A DNA stretch of 6,140 nt, from the NCBI GenBank assembly GCA_009701085.1, contig WLKV01000042.1, forward strand, positions 1-6,140, given 5' to 3'. Source of the DNA: Actinomycetota bacterium (lineage in GTDB: Bacteria > Actinomycetota > Actinomycetes > Nanopelagicales > Nanopelagicaceae). The position numbers and the translations under genes were made by a program. The notes under the pieces are model-generated. The model worked only from the letters and a program-made list of their open reading frames with translations. It was not told where the DNA came from and ran no database searches. Below, piece by piece: positions 1 through 4,192 of this stretch. The first letter of the stretch is position 1. Every line of letters starts with the position of its first letter.

Positions 1-160
1 CAACGAGTTGGCCGGTGAAGATTCCGAAGGCGATGACATAGGCGGGGCCTTCCCACCAGTAGTGATTGGCGAAGATCCATCCGATAGTGGTGACGATGAG
101 CGTGGGGCCGAAGTGACAGGCTTTGCGTAGGCCGTTGAACTTCTTCATCATCGAATGCAT
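1..160 (-). CDS. UbiA-family prenyltransferase, N-terminal fragment (cut by window edge)
   Basis: Reading the minus strand from the ATG at 160-158 gives 53 residues beginning MHSMMKKFNGLRKACHFGPT, then a hydrophobic stretch and an ending AFGIFTGQLV. A short N-terminus, an ACHFGPT-like segment, a first membrane helix (about residues 18-31) and the start of a second helix ending in GQL are what I recall of UbiA-type polyprenyltransferases, which attach an isoprenoid tail to an aromatic quinone or tetrapyrrole precursor in the membrane. The diagnostic aspartate-rich motif would come just after the edge, so the substrate cannot be told. ATG at 160 is chosen over those at 151 and 148 because TATCCT lies exactly 6 bases before it, which suggests a leaderless mRNA. 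There is no Shine-Dalgarno sequence. The first 120 bases are about 58% GC, well above the adjacent toxin gene. The full protein is usually near 290 residues. Confidence 0.72.
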   Translation of the reverse strand, partial: MHSMMKKFNGLRKACHFGPTLIVTTIGWIFANHYWWEGPAYVIAFGIFTGQLV

Positions 161-166
161 GGGATG

Positions 167-172
167 AGGATA
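167..172 (-). promoter_or_regulatory. Candidate -10 box (TATCCT) for a leaderless UbiA-type mRNA
   Basis: On the minus strand TATCCT is followed by CATCCC and then the ATG at 160. The hexamer lies in the 17-base gap after the stop of the Doc gene. No convincing -35 element is visible. The spacing matches five other starts in the window. Confidence 0.45.
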
Positions 173-177
173 GTGGG

Positions 178-558
178 CTATTTGAGTTCTGCGAGGTTAC
201 GTAACCAAAGCTCTAAGTTTGCTTTATTAAACTCACCTAAATCGAAGAATTTCATAAATGACTTATGGATAGATTCGCTATTGGAGTTAATTTCATATCC
301 ATTAATTCGCAAAAAAGTATCGGTCGCAGCAAATGCAACTCTCTTATTGCCATCGATAAACGGGTGATTGATAGCCAGGCTCTCAAGTAGCGCTGCTGCT
401 GACTCAATGACATCTTTGTAATACCCCGATTGGGGTCTGGCTAAGGCAGATTCAAGTGCACCCATATCGCGGATGCCATCGCTGCCGCCATATTTCTTAA
501 TGAGCACCATATGCATTGCGAGGACGTCAGGAACAGTGAGGTATTGGATAGCTGGCAT
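178..558 (-). CDS. doc: Doc-type (Fic/DOC fold) toxin of a type II toxin-antitoxin module
   Basis: This 126-residue protein carries HPFIDGNKR at residues 65-73. That is the Doc version of the Fic motif: catalytic H65, acidic D69, anion-hole G70/N71, and K72-R73 instead of the second glycine found in AMP-transferring Fic enzymes. Phage P1 Doc uses this shortened active site to phosphorylate and inactivate EF-Tu, and length and motif fit that family. The N-terminal segment (MPAIQYLTVPDVLAMHMVLI) and the RDMGALESALARPQ segment at 30-43 are also typical of Doc proteins. The start codon overlaps the stop of the upstream antitoxin gene as TAATG, so translation is probably coupled, keeping toxin at or below antitoxin level. 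The 3' third of the gene is only about 33% GC, unlike the neighbouring UbiA gene, which suggests the cassette was acquired. All motif residues are intact, so the toxin is probably functional. The identity of its target here is inference. Confidence 0.9.
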   Translation of the reverse strand: MPAIQYLTVPDVLAMHMVLIKKYGGSDGIRDMGALESALARPQSGYYKDVIESAAALLESLAINHPFIDGNKRVAFAATDTFLRINGYEINSNSESIHKSFMKFFDLGEFNKANLELWLRNLAELK

Positions 559-785
559 TACTGGGCGAGCTTTTGATATAGATCATCGAACTTATCCATG
601 CTCAGTCCAAATGCTTCAAGTACATGCGCGCGAGGTCGATCAAGTTGATTGCGCTCTAAATATTCGGTGAGCGCTTCTTCTAGGACTGACTGGAATTGAC
701 GCCCTTGCTTCTGCGCGAGCTCGCGAGCGGCGGCCAAGATTTCAGGGTCGGCTTGGGACGAGAATTTCTCACGTTGAGTGGTCAA
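558..785 (-). CDS. Ribbon-helix-helix antitoxin paired with the Doc toxin (TTG start)
   Basis: The protein has 75 residues. Residues 6-44 (EKFSSQADPEILAAARELAQ and following) fit a ribbon-helix-helix DNA-binding domain: a short strand, then two helices. Residues 50-75, rich in aromatic and charged residues (HVLEAFGLSMDKFDDLYQKL), form the tail expected to wrap and block the toxin. It is not a Phd-type antitoxin, the classic partner of P1 Doc; RHH-Doc pairings are known in chromosomal modules. The start is a TTG at 785-783. No ATG exists nearby in frame, and TGGAGG at 797-792 sits 6 bases upstream, which decides the choice. The stop shares one base with the toxin start. The antitoxin should bind the repeats at 806-844 and repress its own operon. 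The RHH assignment rests on pattern only. Confidence 0.8.
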   Translation of the reverse strand: MTTQREKFSSQADPEILAAARELAQKQGRQFQSVLEEALTEYLERNQLDRPRAHVLEAFGLSMDKFDDLYQKLAQ

Positions 786-791
786 TGTGGG

Positions 792-797
792 CCTCCA
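792..797 (-). promoter_or_regulatory. Shine-Dalgarno site (TGGAGG) fixing the TTG start of the Doc antitoxin
   Basis: TGGAGG on the minus strand is followed by CCCACA and TTG. The strong site compensates for a weak start codon. Together with the toxin's coupled start, it probably sets the antitoxin-to-toxin ratio. Confidence 0.65.
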
Positions 798-805
798 GTG
801 GATTT

Positions 806-844
806 CTTGATGAATCTTGATGCATCATGATATCACTTATCAAG
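806..844. promoter_or_regulatory. Probable autoregulatory operator of the Doc/RHH module
   Basis: CTTGATG occurs at 806-812 and again at 816-822, exactly 10 bp (one helical turn) apart. The second copy runs into the perfect palindrome TGATGCATCA (818-827), which directly abuts the palindrome TGATATCA (828-835). An inverted half site, ATCAAG, closes the array at 839-844. Clustered short half sites at helical spacing are typical of RHH antitoxin operators. The array begins just upstream of the antitoxin's Shine-Dalgarno site and ends 21 bp before the -10 box of the divergent gene at 877, so it could affect both. On the minus strand it includes TTGATA (843-838), a possible -35 element. Confidence 0.55.
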
Positions 845-864
845 TCGATGTCAGCGGGACTGAT

Positions 865-870
865 TAGCTT
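865..870 (+). promoter_or_regulatory. Candidate -10 box (TAGCTT) for a leaderless start at 877
   Basis: TAGCTT, then TGAGGC, then ATG at 877: the same 6-base spacing as other leaderless candidates here. The GAGG in the spacer sits only one base from the ATG, too close to act as a normal ribosome binding site. No clear -35 element is visible. Confidence 0.4.
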
Positions 871-876
871 TGAGGC

Positions 877-1224
877 ATGTTCACATGGTTAAGGCATAGG
901 GCAATGGATCGCGAACTCACTGAGATTCTTGATGAGCACGCGCGGGTGCGAGGCGATGCGCAGGCGATAAAGGATTTCTTGCTGCAGGTGCTTGCAGATA
1001 ATCGCGATGGCGTTGAGAAGTTCAGCGATGAAGCACTTGAACGGGCCGCTGAAATTATTGACCAGGTCGGTCCGGGTGCCTTTTATTGGATGACAGATAT
1101 TGCGGCGCAGATGGTGGTGTTGTCCGAAGCAACGTTGCGTGGCTTTAGTACCAATGTCAGCGTTGAACTCGGTGCAAGCGCTGAAGCAGATTCGATAGTT
1201 GATCTGGTTGTACGGCTGCCTTAA
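877..1224 (+). CDS. Small helical protein of unknown function
   Basis: I do not recognise a family. The 115-residue product has no signal peptide or clear membrane segment and looks mostly helical. Residues 10-60 are acidic and amphipathic (MDRELTEILDEHARVRGDAQ and following). A more hydrophobic segment follows at about 64-90 (VGPGAFYWMTDIAAQMVVLS) and a short beta-like tail ends in VDLVVRLP. ATG 877 is preferred because of the -10 box 6 bases upstream; the second methionine at 904 (MDRELTEIL), with AAGG about 10 bases before it, is a possible alternative. The gene is divergent from the Doc module across 91 bp that hold that module's operator, and its stop lies 6 bp from the stop of the convergent SOUL gene. 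It does not look like a third toxin-antitoxin component, but co-regulation with the module is possible. Confidence 0.6.
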   Translation: MFTWLRHRAMDRELTEILDEHARVRGDAQAIKDFLLQVLADNRDGVEKFSDEALERAAEIIDQVGPGAFYWMTDIAAQMVVLSEATLRGFSTNVSVELGASAEADSIVDLVVRLP

Positions 1225-1230
1225 TTGTGA

Positions 1231-1758
1231 TTAGTCGAGATAAACGGGAATCACAATCTCGTTATATTGCATGAACCCTGGTTTAAAGGGCGGATCAAAG
1301 CGGCAGATTCTTGTCTCACTCGATAGTGCGATATTTTCTTTTGCTGCAGCTGCTCTCAATTCTTTGATGAGTTGATTGGATTTCTCTTGCGTTGCTCGCC
1401 CGCGAAATGAGAGTGCAACACACATCTGGGTATCGAGTGCGCGCAAGGTCACTTCTGGATCATTGGGATGAGGCATCTGCTCGTAGGTGCTGCCTGATGG
1501 CATCACGAAGGAGATATACCAATCATCAGAATTGCTGTGATCTGTGTGCTGGGCTGCAATCACTGGCGCTGTCATAGCAATCTTCTGGGATGTCTTATTG
1601 CCCTGTGAGATGTATTGAAAGAGATGGCGAAAGGCTTGGCTACCTACAGTGGAGTATTGCCCAGAGAGTTTTACCTCTGCGATAACACAAGGTTCATATT
1701 TGCGTACCTCGAAGTTGCTGTAAGTGCGTACAACTCGGAATTCTTGTCTCTTTGTCAT
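1231..1758 (-). CDS. SOUL family haem-binding protein
   Basis: This 175-residue protein spans a complete SOUL/HBP domain. The N-terminus (FRVVRTYSNFEVRKYEPCVI, about 7-26) is the family's opening strand pair. IAMTAPV at 60-66 is its best-known motif, YISFVMPS lies at 81-88, and FDPPFKPGFMQYNEIVIPV closes the fold at 154-172. SOUL proteins bind haem or other tetrapyrroles through a hydrophobic groove, and the bacterial role is mostly unknown; storage, trafficking or scavenging of porphyrins are the usual proposals. No signal peptide is present, so it should be cytoplasmic. There is no Shine-Dalgarno sequence; TAACCT lies 6 bases before the ATG, suggesting leaderless translation. Inverted repeats at 1763-1795 and 1802-1834 surround and precede this promoter. 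The gene is convergent with the unknown gene at 877-1224, with a 6-bp gap. Confidence 0.9.
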   Translation of the reverse strand: MTKRQEFRVVRTYSNFEVRKYEPCVIAEVKLSGQYSTVGSQAFRHLFQYISQGNKTSQKIAMTAPVIAAQHTDHSNSDDWYISFVMPSGSTYEQMPHPNDPEVTLRALDTQMCVALSFRGRATQEKSNQLIKELRAAAAKENIALSSETRICRFDPPFKPGFMQYNEIVIPVYLD

Positions 1759-1762
1759 AGCT

Positions 1763-1795
1763 AGAGGTTACTCGTTTAAAAGGAGTTCAACCTCT
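1763..1795. repeat. Inverted repeat (7-19-7) over the SOUL promoter
   Basis: AGAGGTT at 1763-1769 is exactly reversed and complemented by AACCTCT at 1789-1795, with a 19-base spacer. One arm covers the proposed -10 box of the SOUL gene and the other lies in the -35 region, as expected for an operator. It could also arise by chance. Confidence 0.4.
1765..1770 (-). promoter_or_regulatory. Candidate -10 box (TAACCT) for a leaderless SOUL mRNA
   Basis: On the minus strand TAACCT is followed by CTAGCT and the ATG at 1758. The box lies inside one arm of the inverted repeat 1763-1795, so a protein bound there would block it. Confidence 0.42.
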
Positions 1796-1801
1796 CGGCG
1801 A

Positions 1802-1834
1802 CCTCACTTTTTAAAATGTCAAGAATCAGTGAGG
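1802..1834. repeat. Second inverted repeat (7-19-7) upstream of SOUL and the small ORF
   Basis: CCTCACT at 1802-1808 pairs exactly with AGTGAGG at 1828-1834, again with 19 bases between. Its geometry copies the repeat at 1763-1795, and the centres are 39 bp apart. The arms of both repeats contain a GAGG/CCTC core. The site lies between two divergent starts (SOUL at 1758 and the small ORF at 1878) and could serve either. Confidence 0.4.
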
Positions 1835-1865
1835 ATGTAGAGAAATTGTGCCGAGGTAGCAGTTG

Positions 1866-1871
1866 TACTTT
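1866..1871 (+). promoter_or_regulatory. Candidate -10 box (TACTTT) for the cysteine-rich small ORF
   Basis: TACTTT is followed by CTTTTT and then ATG at 1878, the same 6-base spacing as the annotated leaderless candidates. No Shine-Dalgarno sequence lies in range. TTGTGC at 1846-1851 is only 14 bases upstream, short for a -35 element. Confidence 0.4.
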
Positions 1872-1877
1872 CTTTTT

Positions 1878-1967
1878 ATGACAACAGAAACGATTAATAC
1901 AGAGACCACCCCCAACTGCATTTTGTGCAGAGAGCACCCATGCGTCTGCCGTAAAGAGTTGTTGTAA
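1878..1967 (+). CDS. Cysteine-rich 29-residue mini-protein (candidate leaderless small gene)
   Basis: This small ORF runs from ATG 1878 to TAA 1967. The product begins MTTETINTETTPN and ends CILCREHPCVCRKELL. Its second half holds C14, C17, H20, C22 and C24, a CxxC-x2-H-x-CxC arrangement well suited to binding one zinc, copper or iron ion. The first half is threonine-rich and has no cysteine. Three features argue that it is real: a TANNNT box exactly 6 bases upstream, as for five other genes here; a hairpin terminator beginning 8 bases after the stop; and a lack of any other gene in 1759-2017. I know no named family that it matches. It could be a tiny metal-binding or redox peptide. A cysteine-sensing leader peptide is less likely, because no gene follows on the same strand before the terminator. 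It could also be a chance ORF. Confidence 0.45.
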   Translation: MTTETINTETTPNCILCREHPCVCRKELL

Positions 1968-1971
1968 ATAG

Positions 1972-2002
1972 AAAAGGCTGAGGCGTTAAGCCCCAGCCCT
2001 TT
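1972..2002. terminator. Bidirectional hairpin terminator
   Basis: GGCTGAGGC (1976-1984) pairs with GCCCCAGCC (1990-1998) around a GTTAA loop with one mismatch. AAAA precedes it and CTTT follows, so both strands give a stem followed by T residues. The minus-strand run (TTTTCTATTT) is the better one and would end the gene at 2018-2326. On the plus strand it would end the small ORF, whose stop is 8 bases upstream. Confidence 0.72.
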
Positions 2003-2017
2003 CACAACAAGAATTAC

Positions 2018-2326
2018 TTATGCGTCTGCGTACAGGTCGTGCGAGATCATGGTTGCGAAGTCATCTTTCGCATGCTTCTTCATCCACGCCTTCACCTTGG
2101 CATTCTCACCAATTGCATCGTTTATTTTTCCATTATCTGTAAGGTTCTTGAATGTCTGGATGATGACGATATGACCAACATCTTTTCCTGCAACTCCTTC
2201 AAGAATCTTGATGTCGCTTACGCCAATTTCTTTAAAGATCTTTGCAATTTCATCCCAGTTCTTCATGAAATCGGCGCGCTTTCCAACGTGCGGCTTCCAT
2301 ACTGAAATTTCATACGCTTTAGCCAT
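2018..2326 (-). CDS. Small protein, probably of dimeric ferredoxin-like alpha/beta-barrel type
   Basis: The product is 102 residues starting MAKAYEISVWKPHVGKRADF. The pattern fits a ferredoxin-like fold of the NIPSNAP/antibiotic-monooxygenase-like kind: a first strand (4-10), a helix carrying the ADFMKNWDEIAKIFKE segment (18-33), a second strand (38-43), a strand GHIVIIQTF (51-59) and a lysine-rich helix (68-86). Such proteins usually form dimers; functions range from small-molecule oxidation to unknown. No catalytic residues can be named. The start at 2326 is fixed by AAAGGAG 6 bases upstream. The open frame continues further upstream to 2503, but that extension runs through the promoter region and antisense to the next gene and is not real. 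It is divergent from the SnoaL-like gene across 93 bp and ends at a good terminator. Confidence 0.7.
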   Translation of the reverse strand: MAKAYEISVWKPHVGKRADFMKNWDEIAKIFKEIGVSDIKILEGVAGKDVGHIVIIQTFKNLTDNGKINDAIGENAKVKAWMKKHAKDDFATMISHDLYADA

Positions 2327-2332
2327 TCTTCT

Positions 2333-2339
2333 CTCCTTT
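2333..2339 (-). promoter_or_regulatory. Shine-Dalgarno site (AAAGGAG) fixing the start at 2326
   Basis: AAAGGAG on the minus strand is followed by AGAAGA and ATG. It rules out the upstream methionine at 2503 of the same open frame. Confidence 0.8.
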
Positions 2340-2344
2340 AAATG

Positions 2345-2359
2345 TTGACTTGAGGTCAA
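2345..2359. repeat. Short inverted repeat in the 2327-2419 divergent promoter region
   Basis: TTGAC (2345-2349) and GTCAA (2355-2359) form a perfect 5-5-5 inverted repeat. It lies just upstream of the Shine-Dalgarno site of the minus-strand gene, within its 5' leader or promoter. It could be an operator half-site pair; five-base arms are short enough to occur by chance. Confidence 0.3.
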
Positions 2360-2407
2360 ACCTTGTCGAAAGCGTATAGAGGGGCTGTGCAAATTGGAAT
2401 AGAGGTC

Positions 2408-2413
2408 TAATCT
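2408..2413 (+). promoter_or_regulatory. Candidate -10 box (TAATCT) for a leaderless operon start at 2420
   Basis: TAATCT, CAGGGA, then ATG at 2420. The AGGGA is directly against the ATG, too close for standard ribosome binding, so leaderless initiation is the better reading. Confidence 0.45.
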
Positions 2414-2419
2414 CAGGGA

Positions 2420-2770
2420 ATGTCTAATCAAACTGAGGCCATCGCAGATATCGTCGTGAAATTTCAGGCCCGAGATCTTGAGGGAATTAGGCCCTATATC
2501 CACTCAGATTTCACCTGGTTTGATCATGCAGGAACAATCGTTTTACAAGGCGCAGAAGTCTTTCTTGAAGCAATTGAAAGAACATGGCGAGAAAATCCCA
2601 ACGTGGTCAATACAAGTTCTCTCTGCCTTCAGGTGGGTAACTTGGTTTCACATACCGAGTCATTTCGCGAATATACCGATGGCCATATCGAAGATTGGGT
2701 CTGGGTCTACGAATTCGAAGGCGATGCAATTCTCAAGATGTACGGGTTCTTGAATGCGAGTGCTCTATGA
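2420..2770 (+). CDS. NTF2-like / SnoaL-like domain protein
   Basis: The 116-residue protein has the order expected for the NTF2-like cone fold: an N-terminal helix (3-18), RDLEGIRPYIHSDFTWFDHAG (18-38) containing the usual helix-to-strand turn, an oligomerising helix (44-57), then strands at about 67-78, 80-86 (SFREYTD) and 92-110 (DWVWVYEFEGDAILKMYGF). SnoaL-like relatives include polyketide cyclases, limonene-epoxide-hydrolase-like enzymes and many small proteins of unknown role. H28, D30, D35 and H36 near the pocket could be polar active-site residues, but the reaction cannot be assigned. It is the first gene of a two-gene operon: its TGA stop overlaps the ATG of the alpha/beta hydrolase (ATGA, 4 bases), implying translational coupling and related function. 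Confidence 0.75.
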   Translation: MSNQTEAIADIVVKFQARDLEGIRPYIHSDFTWFDHAGTIVLQGAEVFLEAIERTWRENPNVVNTSSLCLQVGNLVSHTESFREYTDGHIEDWVWVYEFEGDAILKMYGFLNASAL

Positions 2771-3612
2771 AAAACATACTCTTAGACTCAGGTGAAGGCC
2801 GCGTACTTGAGGTAGTTACTTCTGGCGAGCTATCTGAGCGCGCATTTGTATTTCATCATGGTGGTTTCGGATGCTCCGAAGGAATGGCGCCGTTGTATAG
2901 AGCGGCATCAGATGCTGGAGTCTTTCTCATTGGAATCACTCGTGGAGGTTATGCACGAAGTTCACGTAGGGAAGGACGCAGGACTTTCAATTACGTGAAC
3001 GACACTCGTGTGGCTTTGGATCATTTTGGCGTGACTGAATTTGTTTCATTCGGATGGTCTAGTGGTGGCCCTGCGATGGTTTCGGATCTTCAGGATTCAC
3101 GATGTGTAGGTGGGATTGGAATTGCAAGTGATGCTCCCCGCGTTAGTGAAGATTGGCAGAGCTATCTAGATAAATATTTACCCGCGAATTCTGATGGCGT
3201 TACTTCAGAAGGTATCGAATGGGATCTAGAGGCTGCACGCCTTCTTTATGGAAGAGATTTGGAGGCCTATTTCGACCTATTGCTATGTCCTGCCGATCGC
3301 GGACTAGTGCGTGGTCAGTATGCTGATGAATTGGCAGAAGGTATTCGGATTGGTATGGCGCCGGGACTTGAAGGTTTACTCGATGACTTTGAAAGTGATG
3401 CCGATAATTGGGGAATTGATTTGGGGGCAATTAAGAAGCCCGTTGCCCTCTTTCAGGGAACTGATGATCGATTTTGCACTCCCGCTCATGGACATTACTT
3501 GCGTGACAATTTAGGAAATGCGGAACTTGTTCTCATTGAAGGTCAAGGACATCTTTCGATTATGTATGACCATGCCAGTGACATGGTGACTAAAGCACTT
3601 ACTTATTTTTAA
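2767..3612 (+). CDS. Alpha/beta hydrolase
   Basis: The product is 281 residues starting MKNILLDSGEGRVLEVV. HHGG at 30-33 is the oxyanion-hole loop. GWSSGG at 96-101 is the nucleophile elbow, with S98 as nucleophile. GTDDRFCTP at 231-239 supplies the acid, most likely D234. GQGHLS (259-264) supplies the base, H262. The full triad is therefore present and the length is usual for the family. A cap-like insertion lies at about 128-200. Esterase, C-C hydrolase and epoxide/lactone hydrolase members look alike at this level, so the substrate is unknown. The start at 2767 forms ATGA with the stop of the SnoaL-like gene; the open frame extends upstream to 2695 but only antisense-free overlap with the first gene supports that. 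Its stop overlaps the stop of the convergent RelE/ParE-type toxin gene by 4 bases. Confidence 0.88.
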   Translation: MKNILLDSGEGRVLEVVTSGELSERAFVFHHGGFGCSEGMAPLYRAASDAGVFLIGITRGGYARSSRREGRRTFNYVNDTRVALDHFGVTEFVSFGWSSGGPAMVSDLQDSRCVGGIGIASDAPRVSEDWQSYLDKYLPANSDGVTSEGIEWDLEAARLLYGRDLEAYFDLLLCPADRGLVRGQYADELAEGIRIGMAPGLEGLLDDFESDADNWGIDLGAIKKPVALFQGTDDRFCTPAHGHYLRDNLGNAELVLIEGQGHLSIMYDHASDMVTKALTYF

Positions 3613-3884
3613 TTTTGACGTTTCAAGTCTCGGTAAAAGTTCTCGTGAGGGCCGACTACGAGAAGTGTGAGGTGGCTCTTTGACTGAATTCGGTAGGCCA
3701 AAAGCCATTCAAGATTTTCGACTTTAAATTTATAGATGTAAATACCCGCAAGATCACCAGTTTTTTCTTCTCCCTGTGAAGGTTTATCAGAAATTGCGCG
3801 TACGGCTTTATCAAGTGCTTTCTTCTGATTGGGGTGAAGTTTCTTAACGGTTCGAATGAAAGAAGGGGCTTGAGTTAACTTCAT
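3609..3884 (-). CDS. RelE/ParE-type toxin of a second type II toxin-antitoxin module
   Basis: The 91-residue basic protein opens with MKLTQAPSFIRTVKKLHPNQ, a strand followed by the two-helix hairpin of RelE/ParE toxins. The family pattern continues with GDLAGIYIYKFKVENLEWLL (43-62) and the closing strand and tail LTLLVVGPHENFYRDLKR (72-89). RelE relatives cleave mRNA on the ribosome, whereas ParE relatives poison DNA gyrase. The GPHENFYRDLK ending looks more like the RelE-like group, but I would not decide between the two. The start overlaps the antitoxin stop as TAATG, the same arrangement as in the Doc module. At its 3' end it overlaps the alpha/beta hydrolase stop by 4 bases, within a TTAA palindrome that serves both stop codons. 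Confidence 0.85.
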   Translation of the reverse strand: MKLTQAPSFIRTVKKLHPNQKKALDKAVRAISDKPSQGEEKTGDLAGIYIYKFKVENLEWLLAYRIQSKSHLTLLVVGPHENFYRDLKRQN

Positions 3885-4093
3885 TAACCGAAGGTGTATT
3901 CCTCGGTTGCATCTTCTGCATCAGCCTTCATGATTTCGCGGATAAGCGAGAAAGAGAGGTCGGGATTCTCTTCGGCAATGAGCGCCATACGAAAGTAGAA
4001 CTCAATTTGGCGCGGAACTGAGCGATGTTCGACCGCGGCAATGCGCTTAGCATCTTCAACTAATTCATCCGAGAGTTTTACTGTCTGCGCCAT
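3884..4093 (-). CDS. ParD-like antitoxin paired with the RelE/ParE-type toxin
   Basis: This 69-residue protein begins MAQTVKLSDELVEDAKRIAA and continues VEHRSVPRQIEFYFRMALIA (21-40). That is the ribbon-helix-helix pattern of ParD-like antitoxins: strand 3-7, helix 8-22, helix 25-41. EENPDLSFSLI follows, then an acidic tail (KADAEDATEEYTFG) likely to bind the basic toxin. The start is fixed by AAGGAGG just before ATG 4093; the longer open frame up to 4204 would run antisense into the agmatinase-family gene and is rejected. The gene is divergent from the agmatinase across about 100 bp that contain an imperfect palindrome (4130-4156), a likely binding site for its own repressor complex. Confidence 0.82.
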   Translation of the reverse strand: MAQTVKLSDELVEDAKRIAAVEHRSVPRQIEFYFRMALIAEENPDLSFSLIREIMKADAEDATEEYTFG

Positions 4094-4097
4094 ATTT

Positions 4098-4104
4098 CCT
4101 CCTT
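4098..4104 (-). promoter_or_regulatory. Shine-Dalgarno site (AAGGAGG) of the ParD-like antitoxin
   Basis: AAGGAGG on the minus strand is followed by AAAT and ATG. It is among the strongest ribosome binding sites in the window and decides the antitoxin start. Confidence 0.8.
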
Positions 4105-4129
4105 GGTCTGAAGGAAGGCTAGCAGGAAA

Positions 4130-4156
4130 GGTGTCAAAAGGTAACTTTTTGAAACC
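4130..4156. promoter_or_regulatory. Imperfect palindrome, likely operator of the ParD-like/RelE-type module
   Basis: GGTGTCAAAAG (4130-4140) mirrors CTTTTTGAAACC (4145-4156) with one mismatch and one extra base, around a GTAA centre. On the minus strand it contains TTGACA (4137-4132), a perfect -35 hexamer, though a matching -10 box at standard spacing is not seen. TAGCCT at 4121-4116 is a possible -10 box with another -35 element. The site lies between the antitoxin start and the agmatinase promoter. Confidence 0.5.
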
Positions 4157-4180
4157 TGTGTGGAAATCAGGCTCACCATC

Positions 4181-4186
4181 TATCCT
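4181..4186 (+). promoter_or_regulatory. Candidate -10 box (TATCCT) for a leaderless agmatinase-family mRNA
   Basis: TATCCT, CAAGCC, then ATG at 4193. The hexamer is identical to the one in front of the UbiA-type gene. This chooses ATG 4193 over the earlier in-frame ATG at 4160. Confidence 0.48.
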
Positions 4187-4192
4187 CAAGCC

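Noticed and set aside
1878..1967. Cysteine-responsive leader peptide role for the small ORF
   Set aside because: Attenuating leader peptides precede a gene on the same strand; here a terminator and an opposite-strand gene follow, so a free-standing peptide is the better reading.
1940..2029. Ten-base direct repeat ATGCGTCTGC at 1940-1949 and 2020-2029
   Set aside because: Repeats of ten bases are expected by chance in a window this size; one copy encodes part of the small ORF and the other the C-terminus of the opposite gene, with no shared context.
2327..2503. N-terminal extension of the minus-strand small protein up to a methionine at 2503
   Set aside because: It runs through the divergent promoter region and antisense to the SnoaL-like gene, while a strong Shine-Dalgarno site marks the start at 2326.
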